Below are positions 28,630-37,476 of a stretch of DNA of 64,000 nt, piece after piece. Both the position numbers and the translations under genes were made by a program. The notes below the pieces were generated by a model. That model saw nothing but the letters and a program-made list of their open reading frames with translations, had not been told where the DNA came from and ran no database searches. The first letter of the stretch is position 1; each line of letters starts with the position of its first letter. The stretch covers positions 47,673 to 111,672 of the forward strand of contig JAFZBE010000056.1 in the NCBI GenBank assembly GCA_017561935.1. Reading direction: 5' to 3'. This stretch comes from Bacteroidales bacterium. GTDB lineage: Bacteria > Bacteroidota > Bacteroidia > Bacteroidales > UBA3663.

Positions 28630-30045
28630 ATGCTCAGACCATTCACTTTAGAACTCAATTTTAAGCTTGATAATAAGGGAATTCCCATGTATCAGCAACT
28701 TGCCGAGGGTGTCCAGAAACTCATCATTACTGGCACCCTAAAACCTGGCGATGCGCTACCTGGAAGTCGCGAAATAGCTTCACAGTTACATATTAGCAGG
28801 AAAACCGTCGTCTCGGCGATGGAGTTGCTGTTGTTCAGCGGCTGGCTCGAAAACCGCGAACGTGTAGGGTTGTTTGTAAATATGAAGTTGCCGGTAGAGA
28901 ATAGTAGGCAAAATGGCAAATTGTCAATCGAAAGTGACAAAAAAGTATGCATAACGCCCAAACTTGATAATAGGCAGTTGCGTCTGGTTGTCAATGATGG
29001 TTTTCCAGACACCCAGCTGACGCCTTACGAAGCGTTGAGCCGTGCCTATCGTCAGTTGTTCAATCGTGCAGCGCGTTGGAAGATGATGGGCTACAATGAC
29101 CCAAGGGGCAGTAGCAAGTTCCGTTATTCGTTGGCTCAAGAGATTTGCCAGGAGCGTGGTTTGCCTATCACCGAAGATGAAGTAATGGTGACACGAGGAA
29201 GCCAGATGGCCTTGTACCTTGGCGCTCATGTGATGATCAGGCCAGGAGAGGCGGTGGCCATCGAGGATCCCACCTACGAGAATGCACGGCTGGCGTTCGA
29301 GAGTGCAGGTGCTACGGTGTACCCGATTCCTGTGGATGAAGATGGCTTACGGGTGGATGTTCTCGAAGTGGTTCTTGTGCAACATCCCGAGATAAAGGGA
29401 CTCTATGTGACGCCGCGCTTCCAGTATCCAACCACGGTGACATTGTCAGCAGCTCGTCGTCGTCAGTTGTCAGACCTGGTGGTCAAGCATAACCTTATTG
29501 TTCTGGAAGATGACTTTGGACATAACTTTCATTTCACTTCGAAACATCTGATGCCGCTTTGTGTGATGCTTCCGAAAGCAAACTGCTTGTATATCGCCAC
29601 ATTCAGCAAAACCTTGGCACCAGCATTGCGTCTGGGTTTTGTCACGTCGTCGGTGGAGGTGATTAATCGACTGGCAGCCTATCGCAGAATCATCGATATG
29701 CAGGGTGACGAAGTGATGGAACGCTCGGTGGTCGAACTTGTGGAGAGTGGCGAGATCAAGCGGCATATCCGCAGGGCAAGGAAGGTCTATCAAGAGCGTT
29801 TGGACTATATCAGTTCGCTAATTGAAACCAAACTAAAAGATAAAGTAAATTACAAGCGCCCCCATGGCGGCCTTGCATTGTGGATGACCATGGACAAGGA
29901 TCTGAGACATGAGTTTGAAGTTCGAGGAATCAAGGCACCGGTCTTTTCTTTGGCTGATAGACAGTTCGGCATCCGTGTCGGTTATGCCTCGATGCAGAGG
30001 GAGGAAATGGAGCTTCTCGTCAGTTTGTTGGAAGACTTGTTATAA
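28630..30045 (+). CDS. MocR-type (GntR HTH plus aminotransferase fold) transcriptional regulator
   Basis: A 471-residue protein. Residues 15-80 form a GntR winged helix (IPMYQQLAEGVQKLI, LPGSREIASQLHISRKTV). Residues 110-470 form a fold-type-I aminotransferase domain with the PLP lysine in TFSKTLAPALRLGF (about Lys327) and the earlier EDPTYENARLAFESAG. Such PdxR/GabR-like regulators sense PLP or an amino compound. The start has AAGGAG at good spacing. It is divergent from nrfHA, so it could control either vitamin B6 metabolism or this cluster; the sequence does not decide. Confidence 0.88.
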   Translation: MLRPFTLELNFKLDNKGIPMYQQLAEGVQKLIITGTLKPGDALPGSREIASQLHISRKTVVSAMELLLFSGWLENRERVGLFVNMKLPVENSRQNGKLSIESDKKVCITPKLDNRQLRLVVNDGFPDTQLTPYEALSRAYRQLFNRAARWKMMGYNDPRGSSKFRYSLAQEICQERGLPITEDEVMVTRGSQMALYLGAHVMIRPGEAVAIEDPTYENARLAFESAGATVYPIPVDEDGLRVDVLEVVLVQHPEIKGLYVTPRFQYPTTVTLSAARRRQLSDLVVKHNLIVLEDDFGHNFHFTSKHLMPLCVMLPKANCLYIATFSKTLAPALRLGFVTSSVEVINRLAAYRRIIDMQGDEVMERSVVELVESGEIKRHIRRARKVYQERLDYISSLIETKLKDKVNYKRPHGGLALWMTMDKDLRHEFEVRGIKAPVFSLADRQFGIRVGYASMQREEMELLVSLLEDLL

Positions 30046-30063
30046 GGTTACTGGTAGAGACTA

Positions 30064-30100
30064 AAGTGCAGTCCGATGTCATTGTGATCGGACTGCACTT
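30064..30100. terminator. Bidirectional hairpin terminator
   Basis: A perfect 14-bp stem (AAGTGCAGTCCGAT with its complement) and 9-nt loop, between the convergent regulator and GH36 genes. Confidence 0.75.
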
Positions 30101-30117
30101 ATTATGTGGGTATTGGC

Positions 30118-32352
30118 TTATTCTACTGTGAGCAGGAGGACACGGCTGGCCCAGTCGTTGAGCTTGTTGTGATCGACGTTGTGGGTGTAGGGCATCTCGA
30201 GGCCCGTCTGCATCAGGAAGGCACCGCTATAGGTCTTGCCTTCGCAGGACAGCGGCTTGTTGTCGATGCGGTTGAGCTCATGGACTGTGTAGTATTTGTC
30301 GGGGTCGAGGCCGGCCATCTTGATGCGTGGTAAGTGCTGGTTCTTGAATGTCTCAAGCTTCCACCAGAAGAAGACGGCTTGCTGTTTGTCCTGACTGACG
30401 TACATCAGTGAGGCGAGGTTGTCGCCAGCATAAGGAGAATGCAAGCGATAGAGGTCGCCAAACTGGATGACGGGACGCACACGCTTGTAGTCGGTGATGA
30501 CCTGGCGACAGAATGCCTTCTCGTCGTCGGTCATGTTCTTGGGCTGAATCTCCATGCCGAGACGTCCCGACATGGCCACGTCGCAACGATACTTGAGCGA
30601 AGTGGTGCGGAACACGGCGTGGTTGGGCACCGCTGAGATGTGGGAAGCCATGGCGATGGCGGGGAAGAAGTAGGAGGTGCCCCACTGCATGTAGATACGT
30701 TGCAGACCATCGGTGTTGTCGCTCACCCAGAACTCGTCGAAGTAGGGAAGCAGACCATAGTTGGCGCGACCGCCACCCGAAGCGCAGTCCTGGATGATGA
30801 CATCGGGGTACTTGGCACGAATGCGCTGGCAGAGTTGGATGAGTGCCTCATGGTACTTGATGTAGAGGTGGCTCTGCTCTTCCATCGGCAGATACTGGCT
30901 GCCATGGTTCATGACTGGGGCGTTGGCATCCCACTTGATATAGGCTATCTCGGGATAGTTGCTGAGCAGGTTGTCGAAGATGCTGAAGGCGTAGTCCTGC
31001 ACCTTGGGGTTGGTGAGGTCGAGCACGACCTGTGTGCCGCCACGGCCCTGTACGGGTTCGCGGCCTGGAGCCTTGATGATCCAGTCGGGATGTGCCTCGT
31101 AGAGCTCAGAGACGGTGTTGGCCATCTCAGGTTCGATCCAGATGCCGAACTTTACACCGTTCTTCTTGGCATCGCGCAGCAGGCCTGGGATGCCATCGGG
31201 CAGTTTGCGTGTATCAACCACCCAGTCGCCGAGCGAGGAGTTGTCGATGTTGCGCGGGTACTTGTCGCCGAACCATCCGTCGTCCATGACGAAGAGCTCG
31301 CCGCCCATCGAAGCGATGTCCTTCATCATCTGGTCCATGCCTTCCTGGTTGATGTTGAAATAGACACCCTCCCAAGAGTTGAGCAGAATCATGCGTTCCT
31401 GGTCGGCATGACGCAGCTGATAGCGCCTTGCCCAACGATGGAAGGCCTGAGTGGCACCGTTGGTGCCGCAAGTGCTGTACGTATAGGCCGAATGTGGGGT
31501 GGAGAAGGTCTCGCCCCGCTTGAGGTGATATTCGCTGTTGTCGGGATTAATTCCGGCGAAATACTGATGATAGTCTGATTCGTCGGTGTCGATGGTGATG
31601 CGGAAGTTGCCGCTGTAGCAGAGTGCAGCACCGATGACATCGCCCTCGTTCTCGCGTGCTGGACCGTCGAGCGAGAGCATGATCTCGTTGCGGTCGGTCG
31701 CTGAGTTGCGCAAGCCGTCCTTGTTCTTCACTTCGACGAGACCGTTGGCAAGGGGCAGTTCGATGAGCTGGGCTTCGCTGGCCCAGGAACCATTGAAGTG
31801 AGTCCAATAGACGTTGCCGCGACGTACGGGGAGCATTGGGTTATAGAACTGCGTCAGTGTGACCGTCTTCTTTTCGCCATTGGTGATGTCGGTCCACGAT
31901 TCGATCATATCGACGTCGTCGTAGGCCAAGTAGTAGAGATGGACGATGATGGGATAGAGAGGATCGCTTAGTGTGATAGTGAGGAGCTGACCAGAACGCT
32001 TGGCACCATTGGGAGCCAGATCGTTGACATTGCTTTCCTTCCACGAGTCGATGAGCATCTGTGTGGACATGTTACCGTCGGAATGACGCATGGCCAGACA
32101 GATTTCGTTCTGCGTATGTGTGGCACCGTAAGCTGGGTAGAGGTCGGCGCGGCTCCAGTTGGCATCGCTGGCCTTCTCAAGATTTTCGATATCCTGTGAC
32201 TTGAGGGCAGGGCCATAATAGAGGAACTGAGGTTCTGCACCCTTGTTGAGTTCGACAACGAAGCTGTTGTTGGGGGTGCGGAGCTCCACCTTGTCGGCAA
32301 ATGCCATCGCTGGCAGGAGGCTTAGGAGCAGGAGGGAGGTGAGGGTTTTCAT
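30118..32352 (-). CDS. GH36 alpha-galactosidase, secreted
   Basis: A 744-residue enzyme with signal peptide (MKTLTSLLLLSLLPAMAFA). The nucleophile is the Asp in YIKWDAN (about 474) and the acid/base is the Asp in WVSDNTD (about 545), with QDCASGGGRANY between. It removes alpha-1,6-galactose from galactomannan side chains. The longer in-frame extension upstream lacks a signal peptide and overlaps the epimerase gene, so I use the internal ATG. It is the last gene of the mannan locus. Confidence 0.93.
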   Translation of the reverse strand: MKTLTSLLLLSLLPAMAFADKVELRTPNNSFVVELNKGAEPQFLYYGPALKSQDIENLEKASDANWSRADLYPAYGATHTQNEICLAMRHSDGNMSTQMLIDSWKESNVNDLAPNGAKRSGQLLTITLSDPLYPIIVHLYYLAYDDVDMIESWTDITNGEKKTVTLTQFYNPMLPVRRGNVYWTHFNGSWASEAQLIELPLANGLVEVKNKDGLRNSATDRNEIMLSLDGPARENEGDVIGAALCYSGNFRITIDTDESDYHQYFAGINPDNSEYHLKRGETFSTPHSAYTYSTCGTNGATQAFHRWARRYQLRHADQERMILLNSWEGVYFNINQEGMDQMMKDIASMGGELFVMDDGWFGDKYPRNIDNSSLGDWVVDTRKLPDGIPGLLRDAKKNGVKFGIWIEPEMANTVSELYEAHPDWIIKAPGREPVQGRGGTQVVLDLTNPKVQDYAFSIFDNLLSNYPEIAYIKWDANAPVMNHGSQYLPMEEQSHLYIKYHEALIQLCQRIRAKYPDVIIQDCASGGGRANYGLLPYFDEFWVSDNTDGLQRIYMQWGTSYFFPAIAMASHISAVPNHAVFRTTSLKYRCDVAMSGRLGMEIQPKNMTDDEKAFCRQVITDYKRVRPVIQFGDLYRLHSPYAGDNLASLMYVSQDKQQAVFFWWKLETFKNQHLPRIKMAGLDPDKYYTVHELNRIDNKPLSCEGKTYSGAFLMQTGLEMPYTHNVDHNKLNDWASRVLLLTVE

Positions 32353-32387
32353 GTTTTTTTGAGGGTTTTCGGAGTATTCGGAGGAAT

Positions 32388-33650
32388 TTAATGAAATTCT
32401 CGTTCGATGATTTCGAGGCACATGCGGCTGTTGTGGTAGGGACATTTCCAGAATCCTGCATGGTCGTCGCGACGGTTGATGTTGCCTTCGGGGTCGCGGC
32501 TCCAGTACCATTCGCCGTGGGTCCAATCGATGAGGTTATCCTTGATGTACCGCCAGCAACGCAATCCTTTTTGCAAAGCATCCTCGTCACCGAAATGCTG
32601 ATAGATATTGAGGAAGCCGACAACGGCTTCGGCCTGCACCCACCAGTGTCGGTCGGCATCGACATGACCCGTGTCGAGGTTAGCTTCGTGTGTCATCGAG
32701 CCATCGGCATTGAGGCCTTTCTCACTCGCCTTGGCAACAAGACGGACGATGGGTTCAACTTTCTGGAGCACCTTCTTGTCACCTAGGACAAGTGCTGCCT
32801 CGTGCATGAGCCATGAGCATTCGATATCATGTCCATAGCTTTCGAGCCAACCTGCACCACGTTTCCAGTCCATGTCGAAGAAGAGGTCGAGATGGTGGGT
32901 TGTGGGATTGAGGATCTTGTCGCAGAAGATGTCGATAAGCTGGCGAAGTGACTGTTCGACACGTCGGGAAACCTCTGTCCAACTCTCTCCATCAGAGAGG
33001 GGGCAAGGACGCCCCTGCATCAGTTCGGGGCGCTCCTGTATCAGACGGAACAAGTTGGTGTAGGGCTCGATGATGTGAAGGTGGGTGTTCTGCGACTTGG
33101 GATAGTTGGCGTCGAGATCAGAGAGGCGCATGTCGGCTATCGGATCCCATTCGCGTGTACATGCTTCGATGTAGCCGCCATACTTTTCATCCCAGCTGTG
33201 TTGTTCGATGCAGTCGTAAAGCATGATGGCATAGTCGAGGGCCTCGGGGTCGCCTGTAGCTCGTGCATATTCCGTGAGGCCATAAATGACGAAGCCGATG
33301 GCATAGAACTGCTTCTTGGTGTCGAGGGGATAACTTTCGGCATCGAGGCTCCAGTAGGTGCCACCATATACCTTGTCGATGAAATGTTCGAGAATGTAAT
33401 CCTTGGCACGTGTTGCAGCCATCAGATATTCGGGCTTGTGCAGCACTCGGTAGGCTGCCGAGAAACTCCAAAGGATGCGAGCATTGAGGATGCATCCTTT
33501 CGGGGCATCAGGCACAAGGGTCCCGTCGCCAAGCATCTGGCCGTAGAAGCCTCGTTGGCGAAGGTCCTGCATCTTGTCGAACCAGAAGGAAAGAATGTTG
33601 TGCTCGACAACATCCAGCATTTCCGCCTTTGTTCGAGATATCTCGTCCAT
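32388..33650 (-). CDS. Cellobiose/mannobiose 2-epimerase (AGE family)
   Basis: A 420-residue (alpha/alpha)6-barrel epimerase without a signal peptide. It shows NARILWSFSAAYR, GGTYWSLD, the catalytic His region NTHLHIIEPYTNLFR, and GHDIECSWLMHEA. In the characterised Bacteroides fragilis pathway this enzyme turns mannobiose into mannosyl-glucose, the substrate of the GH130 phosphorylase also present here. It ends 35 bp before the GH36 gene and starts 2 bp after the transporter stop. Confidence 0.92.
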   Translation of the reverse strand: MDEISRTKAEMLDVVEHNILSFWFDKMQDLRQRGFYGQMLGDGTLVPDAPKGCILNARILWSFSAAYRVLHKPEYLMAATRAKDYILEHFIDKVYGGTYWSLDAESYPLDTKKQFYAIGFVIYGLTEYARATGDPEALDYAIMLYDCIEQHSWDEKYGGYIEACTREWDPIADMRLSDLDANYPKSQNTHLHIIEPYTNLFRLIQERPELMQGRPCPLSDGESWTEVSRRVEQSLRQLIDIFCDKILNPTTHHLDLFFDMDWKRGAGWLESYGHDIECSWLMHEAALVLGDKKVLQKVEPIVRLVAKASEKGLNADGSMTHEANLDTGHVDADRHWWVQAEAVVGFLNIYQHFGDEDALQKGLRCWRYIKDNLIDWTHGEWYWSRDPEGNINRRDDHAGFWKCPYHNSRMCLEIIEREFH

Positions 33651-33652
33651 GA

Positions 33653-35029
33653 CTATTTCCTGATGGGATATTTATAGAGGAGGTAGAGCATGATCAATAC
33701 GATAAATGCTGGGAAGAGCGAGAACAGCGCCCAAATCATCTCCCTCACAGCCTCCATATCAGAGATAGTGACAGTGGTCTTTCCGGTGACAGGGTCGGTA
33801 CCCGACACAAAGCCGGAAATGCCGAGCAGGAGTGCCACGAGAGAACCTGAAATGGCGGTGCCGAACTTCTGGGCCATGGTGCCCGAGGAGAAGATGAGCC
33901 CTGTTGAAGATGTGCCGTTCTTCTCTGTGGCGTAATCAGCCACGTCGGCATACATCGACCAAAGCAGGGGTGAGTAGAGTCCGATGCCCACCGAGGTGAG
34001 TATGACGATGGCGACGAGTACCCAGATGTAGGCCGGATCCTGGGGGATGAAGAAGAAGAGTGTAGAGAATACGGCACAGATGATGGCAGCCACGGTGAAC
34101 GCCTTGCGCTTGGAGCCCATCCATTGGGTGAACTTGGGCGACAGTCCTCCGAAGATCATGCAGGTAACCTCGCCAAAGGTCATGAATACGGTGTAGTTGA
34201 TGATGAGTCCACTCACGGTAACATCGCCATGGAGACAATACTCCATCAGATAACCTGCCACGGCGTAGCGGAAACCGTTGAAGAAGTTGGTGCAGATGCC
34301 AATAAGGGTGAGGTAGATCCATGGCTTGTTCTTGAACAGGTCAGCAAACGGCTTGAACGAGAATTTCTCGGCTCTGATGGGTTTCAGCCGCTCTTTGGTA
34401 AGCAGTCCGCATGCCAGCGTACCTACGGCAGCGATTATACCGAAGATGACTCCGATGATTGCATATTGATGCTGTTGGGCTTCAACGGTATAGGTGCCGT
34501 CGGCAAGTTTTTCTCCACCAATGAACTTGATGATGTAAGGGAAGGTGAACAATGTGATGAAGCCCATGGCGTAGGCACCCACCATGCGATAGGACGAGAA
34601 CTGGTTCTTCTCGTTGTCGTCATCGGTCATCACGCCGAGCAGAGAACCGTAAGGCACGTTGACGGCGGTGTACATGGCCATCATCAGCAGATAGAGCGAA
34701 TAGGCATAGATGCGCTTGCCCATTGGTCCGAATTCGGGAGTGAAGAGAAGCAGAGCAAAGATCAGGCCGAAGGGTATGGCTCCGAAGATGAGCCAGGGAC
34801 GATAGGTGCCCCAACGTGATTGGGTGCGGTCAGCGAGACTTCCCATCAGGGGGTCGGTGACCACGTCGAACATACGTGCGATGAGCATCAAGGTTGCCGT
34901 GTCGGCAACAGTGAGGCCAAAGACATTGGTAAAGAAGAGTGGGAAGGCGATGGACATGATTTTCCATGTGATGCCTCCAGCAGCGGCATCGCCTAAGGCA
35001 TAGCCGATTTTTTCTTTTAGTGTAGCCAT
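33653..35029 (-). CDS. GPH/MFS-type disaccharide:cation symporter
   Basis: A 458-residue protein with 12 hydrophobic segments. It has the family N-terminus KIGYALGDAAAGGITWK and the loop DPLMGSLADRTQSRWGTYRPW. It most likely imports mannobiose and related glucomannan oligosaccharides across the inner membrane. The gene spacing (2 bp to the epimerase, 40 bp from GH130) matches the known mannanase-transporter-epimerase-phosphorylase set. Confidence 0.9.
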   Translation of the reverse strand: MATLKEKIGYALGDAAAGGITWKIMSIAFPLFFTNVFGLTVADTATLMLIARMFDVVTDPLMGSLADRTQSRWGTYRPWLIFGAIPFGLIFALLLFTPEFGPMGKRIYAYSLYLLMMAMYTAVNVPYGSLLGVMTDDDNEKNQFSSYRMVGAYAMGFITLFTFPYIIKFIGGEKLADGTYTVEAQQHQYAIIGVIFGIIAAVGTLACGLLTKERLKPIRAEKFSFKPFADLFKNKPWIYLTLIGICTNFFNGFRYAVAGYLMEYCLHGDVTVSGLIINYTVFMTFGEVTCMIFGGLSPKFTQWMGSKRKAFTVAAIICAVFSTLFFFIPQDPAYIWVLVAIVILTSVGIGLYSPLLWSMYADVADYATEKNGTSSTGLIFSSGTMAQKFGTAISGSLVALLLGISGFVSGTDPVTGKTTVTISDMEAVREMIWALFSLFPAFIVLIMLYLLYKYPIRK

Positions 35030-35069
35030 GGAGTATATGAATTAACAATGAAAAATTAACAAATAACAA

Positions 35070-36293
35070 TTATTTTTGATTGAGGAAGGCGAGGTTGCGG
35101 TCGATGAGCAGGTTGCGTGTCTTGACGCTTTCGCCAGTGGTGAACTTGTCGGCAGGGGTGTTCATGCAGTAGTCAACGAGCTGTGCGATGGTCGAAGTGG
35201 CCACATGCATGCGGGTGTCGGATGAAGCGTAGTAGATAAACACCTTGTCGTCCATCCGATGCATGTCGGCACTAGTGCCCCCATCGGCAATCCAGCCGTT
35301 GGTAAAGAGCACGTTCATCACATCGCCGATATACTCCTCGTCTCTTGGCACCATGAATGCGCCGCCCGGCTGGGCAATGACGCGTGTGGGGTCGTCGAGC
35401 GCTGTCATATACATATATAATACATAACGCAGACCGGAGGCACAGCCGCGTACACCATGAGCCAGATGGAGCCACCCTTTGGGTGTCTTGAACGGATGAG
35501 GCCCCTCACCATTCTTTACTTCCATGATGGTGTGGTAGTGACGTGCATTGATGATTTTTTCTTCCTTCACCTCGGCATGGGTGATGTCGTCGATGAGTGC
35601 CCAGCCGATGCCGCCGCCAGACCCAGTGTCGATGAACCCATCTTGTGGACGGGTATAGAGGGCATACTTGCCATCGACAAATTCGGGATGGAGCACAACG
35701 TTGCGTTGCTGCGACCTTGCCCTCAGGTCGGGCAGACGCTGCCAGTTCACGAGGTCCTTGGTGCGTGCAATGCCGCAGGTGGCGGTGGCAGCACTGAGGT
35801 TACTGGGCTGGCTGTCGTCGTGACGTTCCACACAGAAGAGGCCGTAGATCCAACCATCCTCATGCTGGGTGAGGCGCATGTCATAGACATTGGTGGCCGG
35901 AGCGTCAAGACCAGGGAGACAGCTGCCCTCGGGAGCTTCAGGCAGGGTGATGGGATGATTCCAGAAACGGAAATTGTCGATGCCGTTGGGCGATTCGGCT
36001 ACGGCAAAGAACGACTTGCGGTCGTCGCCTTCGACGCGAACCACCACCACATACTTGTCGCCCCACTTGATGGCACCAGCGTTGAGCGTTGCATTGACAC
36101 CAATGCGCTCCATGAAGAAAGGATTGGTCTCGGGATTATAGTCATAACGCCAGATAAGGGGCGCATGCTCGGCGGTAATAATTGGGTATTCGTAACGGTT
36201 GAAGATGCCGTTGCCTTCGATCGGATTGTTCTTGCGCGTGATGAGGGCTTCATATCGGGCCTCAACGAAGGCCCTGCGTTCTTCGAAATTCAT
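35070..36293 (-). CDS. GH130 beta-1,4-mannosyl-glucose phosphorylase
   Basis: A 407-residue five-bladed propeller enzyme of the cytoplasm. It includes [40 protein letters not shown] (with the proton-donor Asp) and the phosphate-binding HGVRG and RDEEYIGD regions. It splits mannosyl-glucose with phosphate to mannose-1-phosphate and glucose. Its start overlaps the stop of the upstream GH26 gene (ATGA), so the two are translationally coupled. Confidence 0.92.
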   Translation of the reverse strand: MNFEERRAFVEARYEALITRKNNPIEGNGIFNRYEYPIITAEHAPLIWRYDYNPETNPFFMERIGVNATLNAGAIKWGDKYVVVVRVEGDDRKSFFAVAESPNGIDNFRFWNHPITLPEAPEGSCLPGLDAPATNVYDMRLTQHEDGWIYGLFCVERHDDSQPSNLSAATATCGIARTKDLVNWQRLPDLRARSQQRNVVLHPEFVDGKYALYTRPQDGFIDTGSGGGIGWALIDDITHAEVKEEKIINARHYHTIMEVKNGEGPHPFKTPKGWLHLAHGVRGCASGLRYVLYMYMTALDDPTRVIAQPGGAFMVPRDEEYIGDVMNVLFTNGWIADGGTSADMHRMDDKVFIYYASSDTRMHVATSTIAQLVDYCMNTPADKFTTGESVKTRNLLIDRNLAFLNQK

Positions 36294-37372
36294 TCTTGGA
36301 TATCTTTTAGGAAAAGCGTATTGGGTTGGGCATAAAGCTTCTTGAAGTCATCGGCCGTGCTCACATCCTTCGAAGCACCGAAGTGGTCGGCATGCCAGTT
36401 GCGCCATGGCAGGAAATAACTGGGCAGATAGGCCTGTTCGATGACGGGTTGGAAGACACGTGTCCACCAGTCGGCGACGGGCGAGTTTTGCATGCCGCAT
36501 TCGGTCACGGCAAAGAGCTTGCCATGCTCCTTGGCATAATTGCTGAGGAAAAGGATGTCGGTCGTAGCTTGACGGATGAAGTCCTCTTCCGACCCCCATT
36601 GGTAGCAATCTTCGCCCACAAGGTCGATGATGTCATCGCCAGGCCAACGCGAGAGGAACATCTCCTCGGTCCAATAGCCCTGCAGGTTGGGCGAACAGCT
36701 CCAGACGATGTTCGTGGGCATCTGTTTGGCAATATGGTCATAGGTCATGCGGAAGAACGCCTTGAACTCGTCGTCGGAGCAAAGCTTTTGGCCCCACCAG
36801 AACCACGAGCCGTTGTATTCGTGCCAAGGACGCAGGATGAATGGCATGGGTGTGCCATCCTCGTAGGTGATGGTCTTGAGAAAAACAGTCACAGCATCGA
36901 GCCAACCGACGAACTTCTCATGCTGTTCGCCGCCGGGTAGCACGTTGCGGACAACGGTTGTGTCGGCGACATCCCAGGCTGTGCCACCCGTACGCGGATT
37001 ACGGGGATGCCAGCTGAAGGTGATGATGCCACCACGCTTCACGTGCTTGATGGCCTCTTCGCGAATCCATTCGAATGGCACCGAGTCGAGGTTCTTGGCA
37101 TCGCTCATCTCGATCCCGCCCAGGTCGAAGCCCATCACGGCAGGATAGTCGCCGACGAGCTCGTAGGTGTCGGAGCGACCGCGTTCCCATTGCCACGTGA
37201 CGCCATAGAACGGGTCATCCTGATGCGCATACATGTAACCGCGCAGGCGAAGGTTATCGAGGCGGGTGATGAGTGCCTGCGCTTGGGTTGCCGGTTCCTC
37301 TTCATTGGCCTTTTTGCTGCACGATGCCATCACGGCAATGGCCAAGGCAACAATCAAAAGTATCTTTTTCAT
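36290..37372 (-). CDS. GH26 beta-mannanase lipoprotein
   Basis: A 360-residue protein with lipobox ([18 protein letters not shown]). It is an endo- or exo-mannanase with acid/base Glu in [14 protein letters not shown] (about 183) and nucleophile Glu in AVTECGMQN (about 290). It is probably anchored in the outer membrane or periplasm, giving mannobiose. I use the ATG rather than a GTG six codons upstream. It is the second GH26 of the locus. Confidence 0.93.
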   Translation of the reverse strand: MKKILLIVALAIAVMASCSKKANEEEPATQAQALITRLDNLRLRGYMYAHQDDPFYGVTWQWERGRSDTYELVGDYPAVMGFDLGGIEMSDAKNLDSVPFEWIREEAIKHVKRGGIITFSWHPRNPRTGGTAWDVADTTVVRNVLPGGEQHEKFVGWLDAVTVFLKTITYEDGTPMPFILRPWHEYNGSWFWWGQKLCSDDEFKAFFRMTYDHIAKQMPTNIVWSCSPNLQGYWTEEMFLSRWPGDDIIDLVGEDCYQWGSEEDFIRQATTDILFLSNYAKEHGKLFAVTECGMQNSPVADWWTRVFQPVIEQAYLPSYFLPWRNWHADHFGASKDVSTADDFKKLYAQPNTLFLKDIQE

Positions 37373-37386
37373 ATTTATTTTCTTAA

Positions 37387-37467
37387 ACACGAATTATCAT
37401 GAATTTCTATTAATTAGTTTGTCTTTTTTATTGGAAAAAAATCATGAGAATTCATGGTAATTCGTGT
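37387..37467. repeat. Imperfect 22-bp inverted repeat (hairpin or MITE-like) inside the mannan operon
   Basis: ACACGAATTATCATGAATTT is mirrored about 60 bp later by its near-perfect complement, with AT-rich sequence between. The same sort of 'ATTCATG...ATTCGTGT' element is common between Bacteroidales genes, from memory. It fills the gap between GH94 and GH26 and could attenuate or process the mRNA. Confidence 0.65.
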
Positions 37468-37476
37468 AAAAACACC

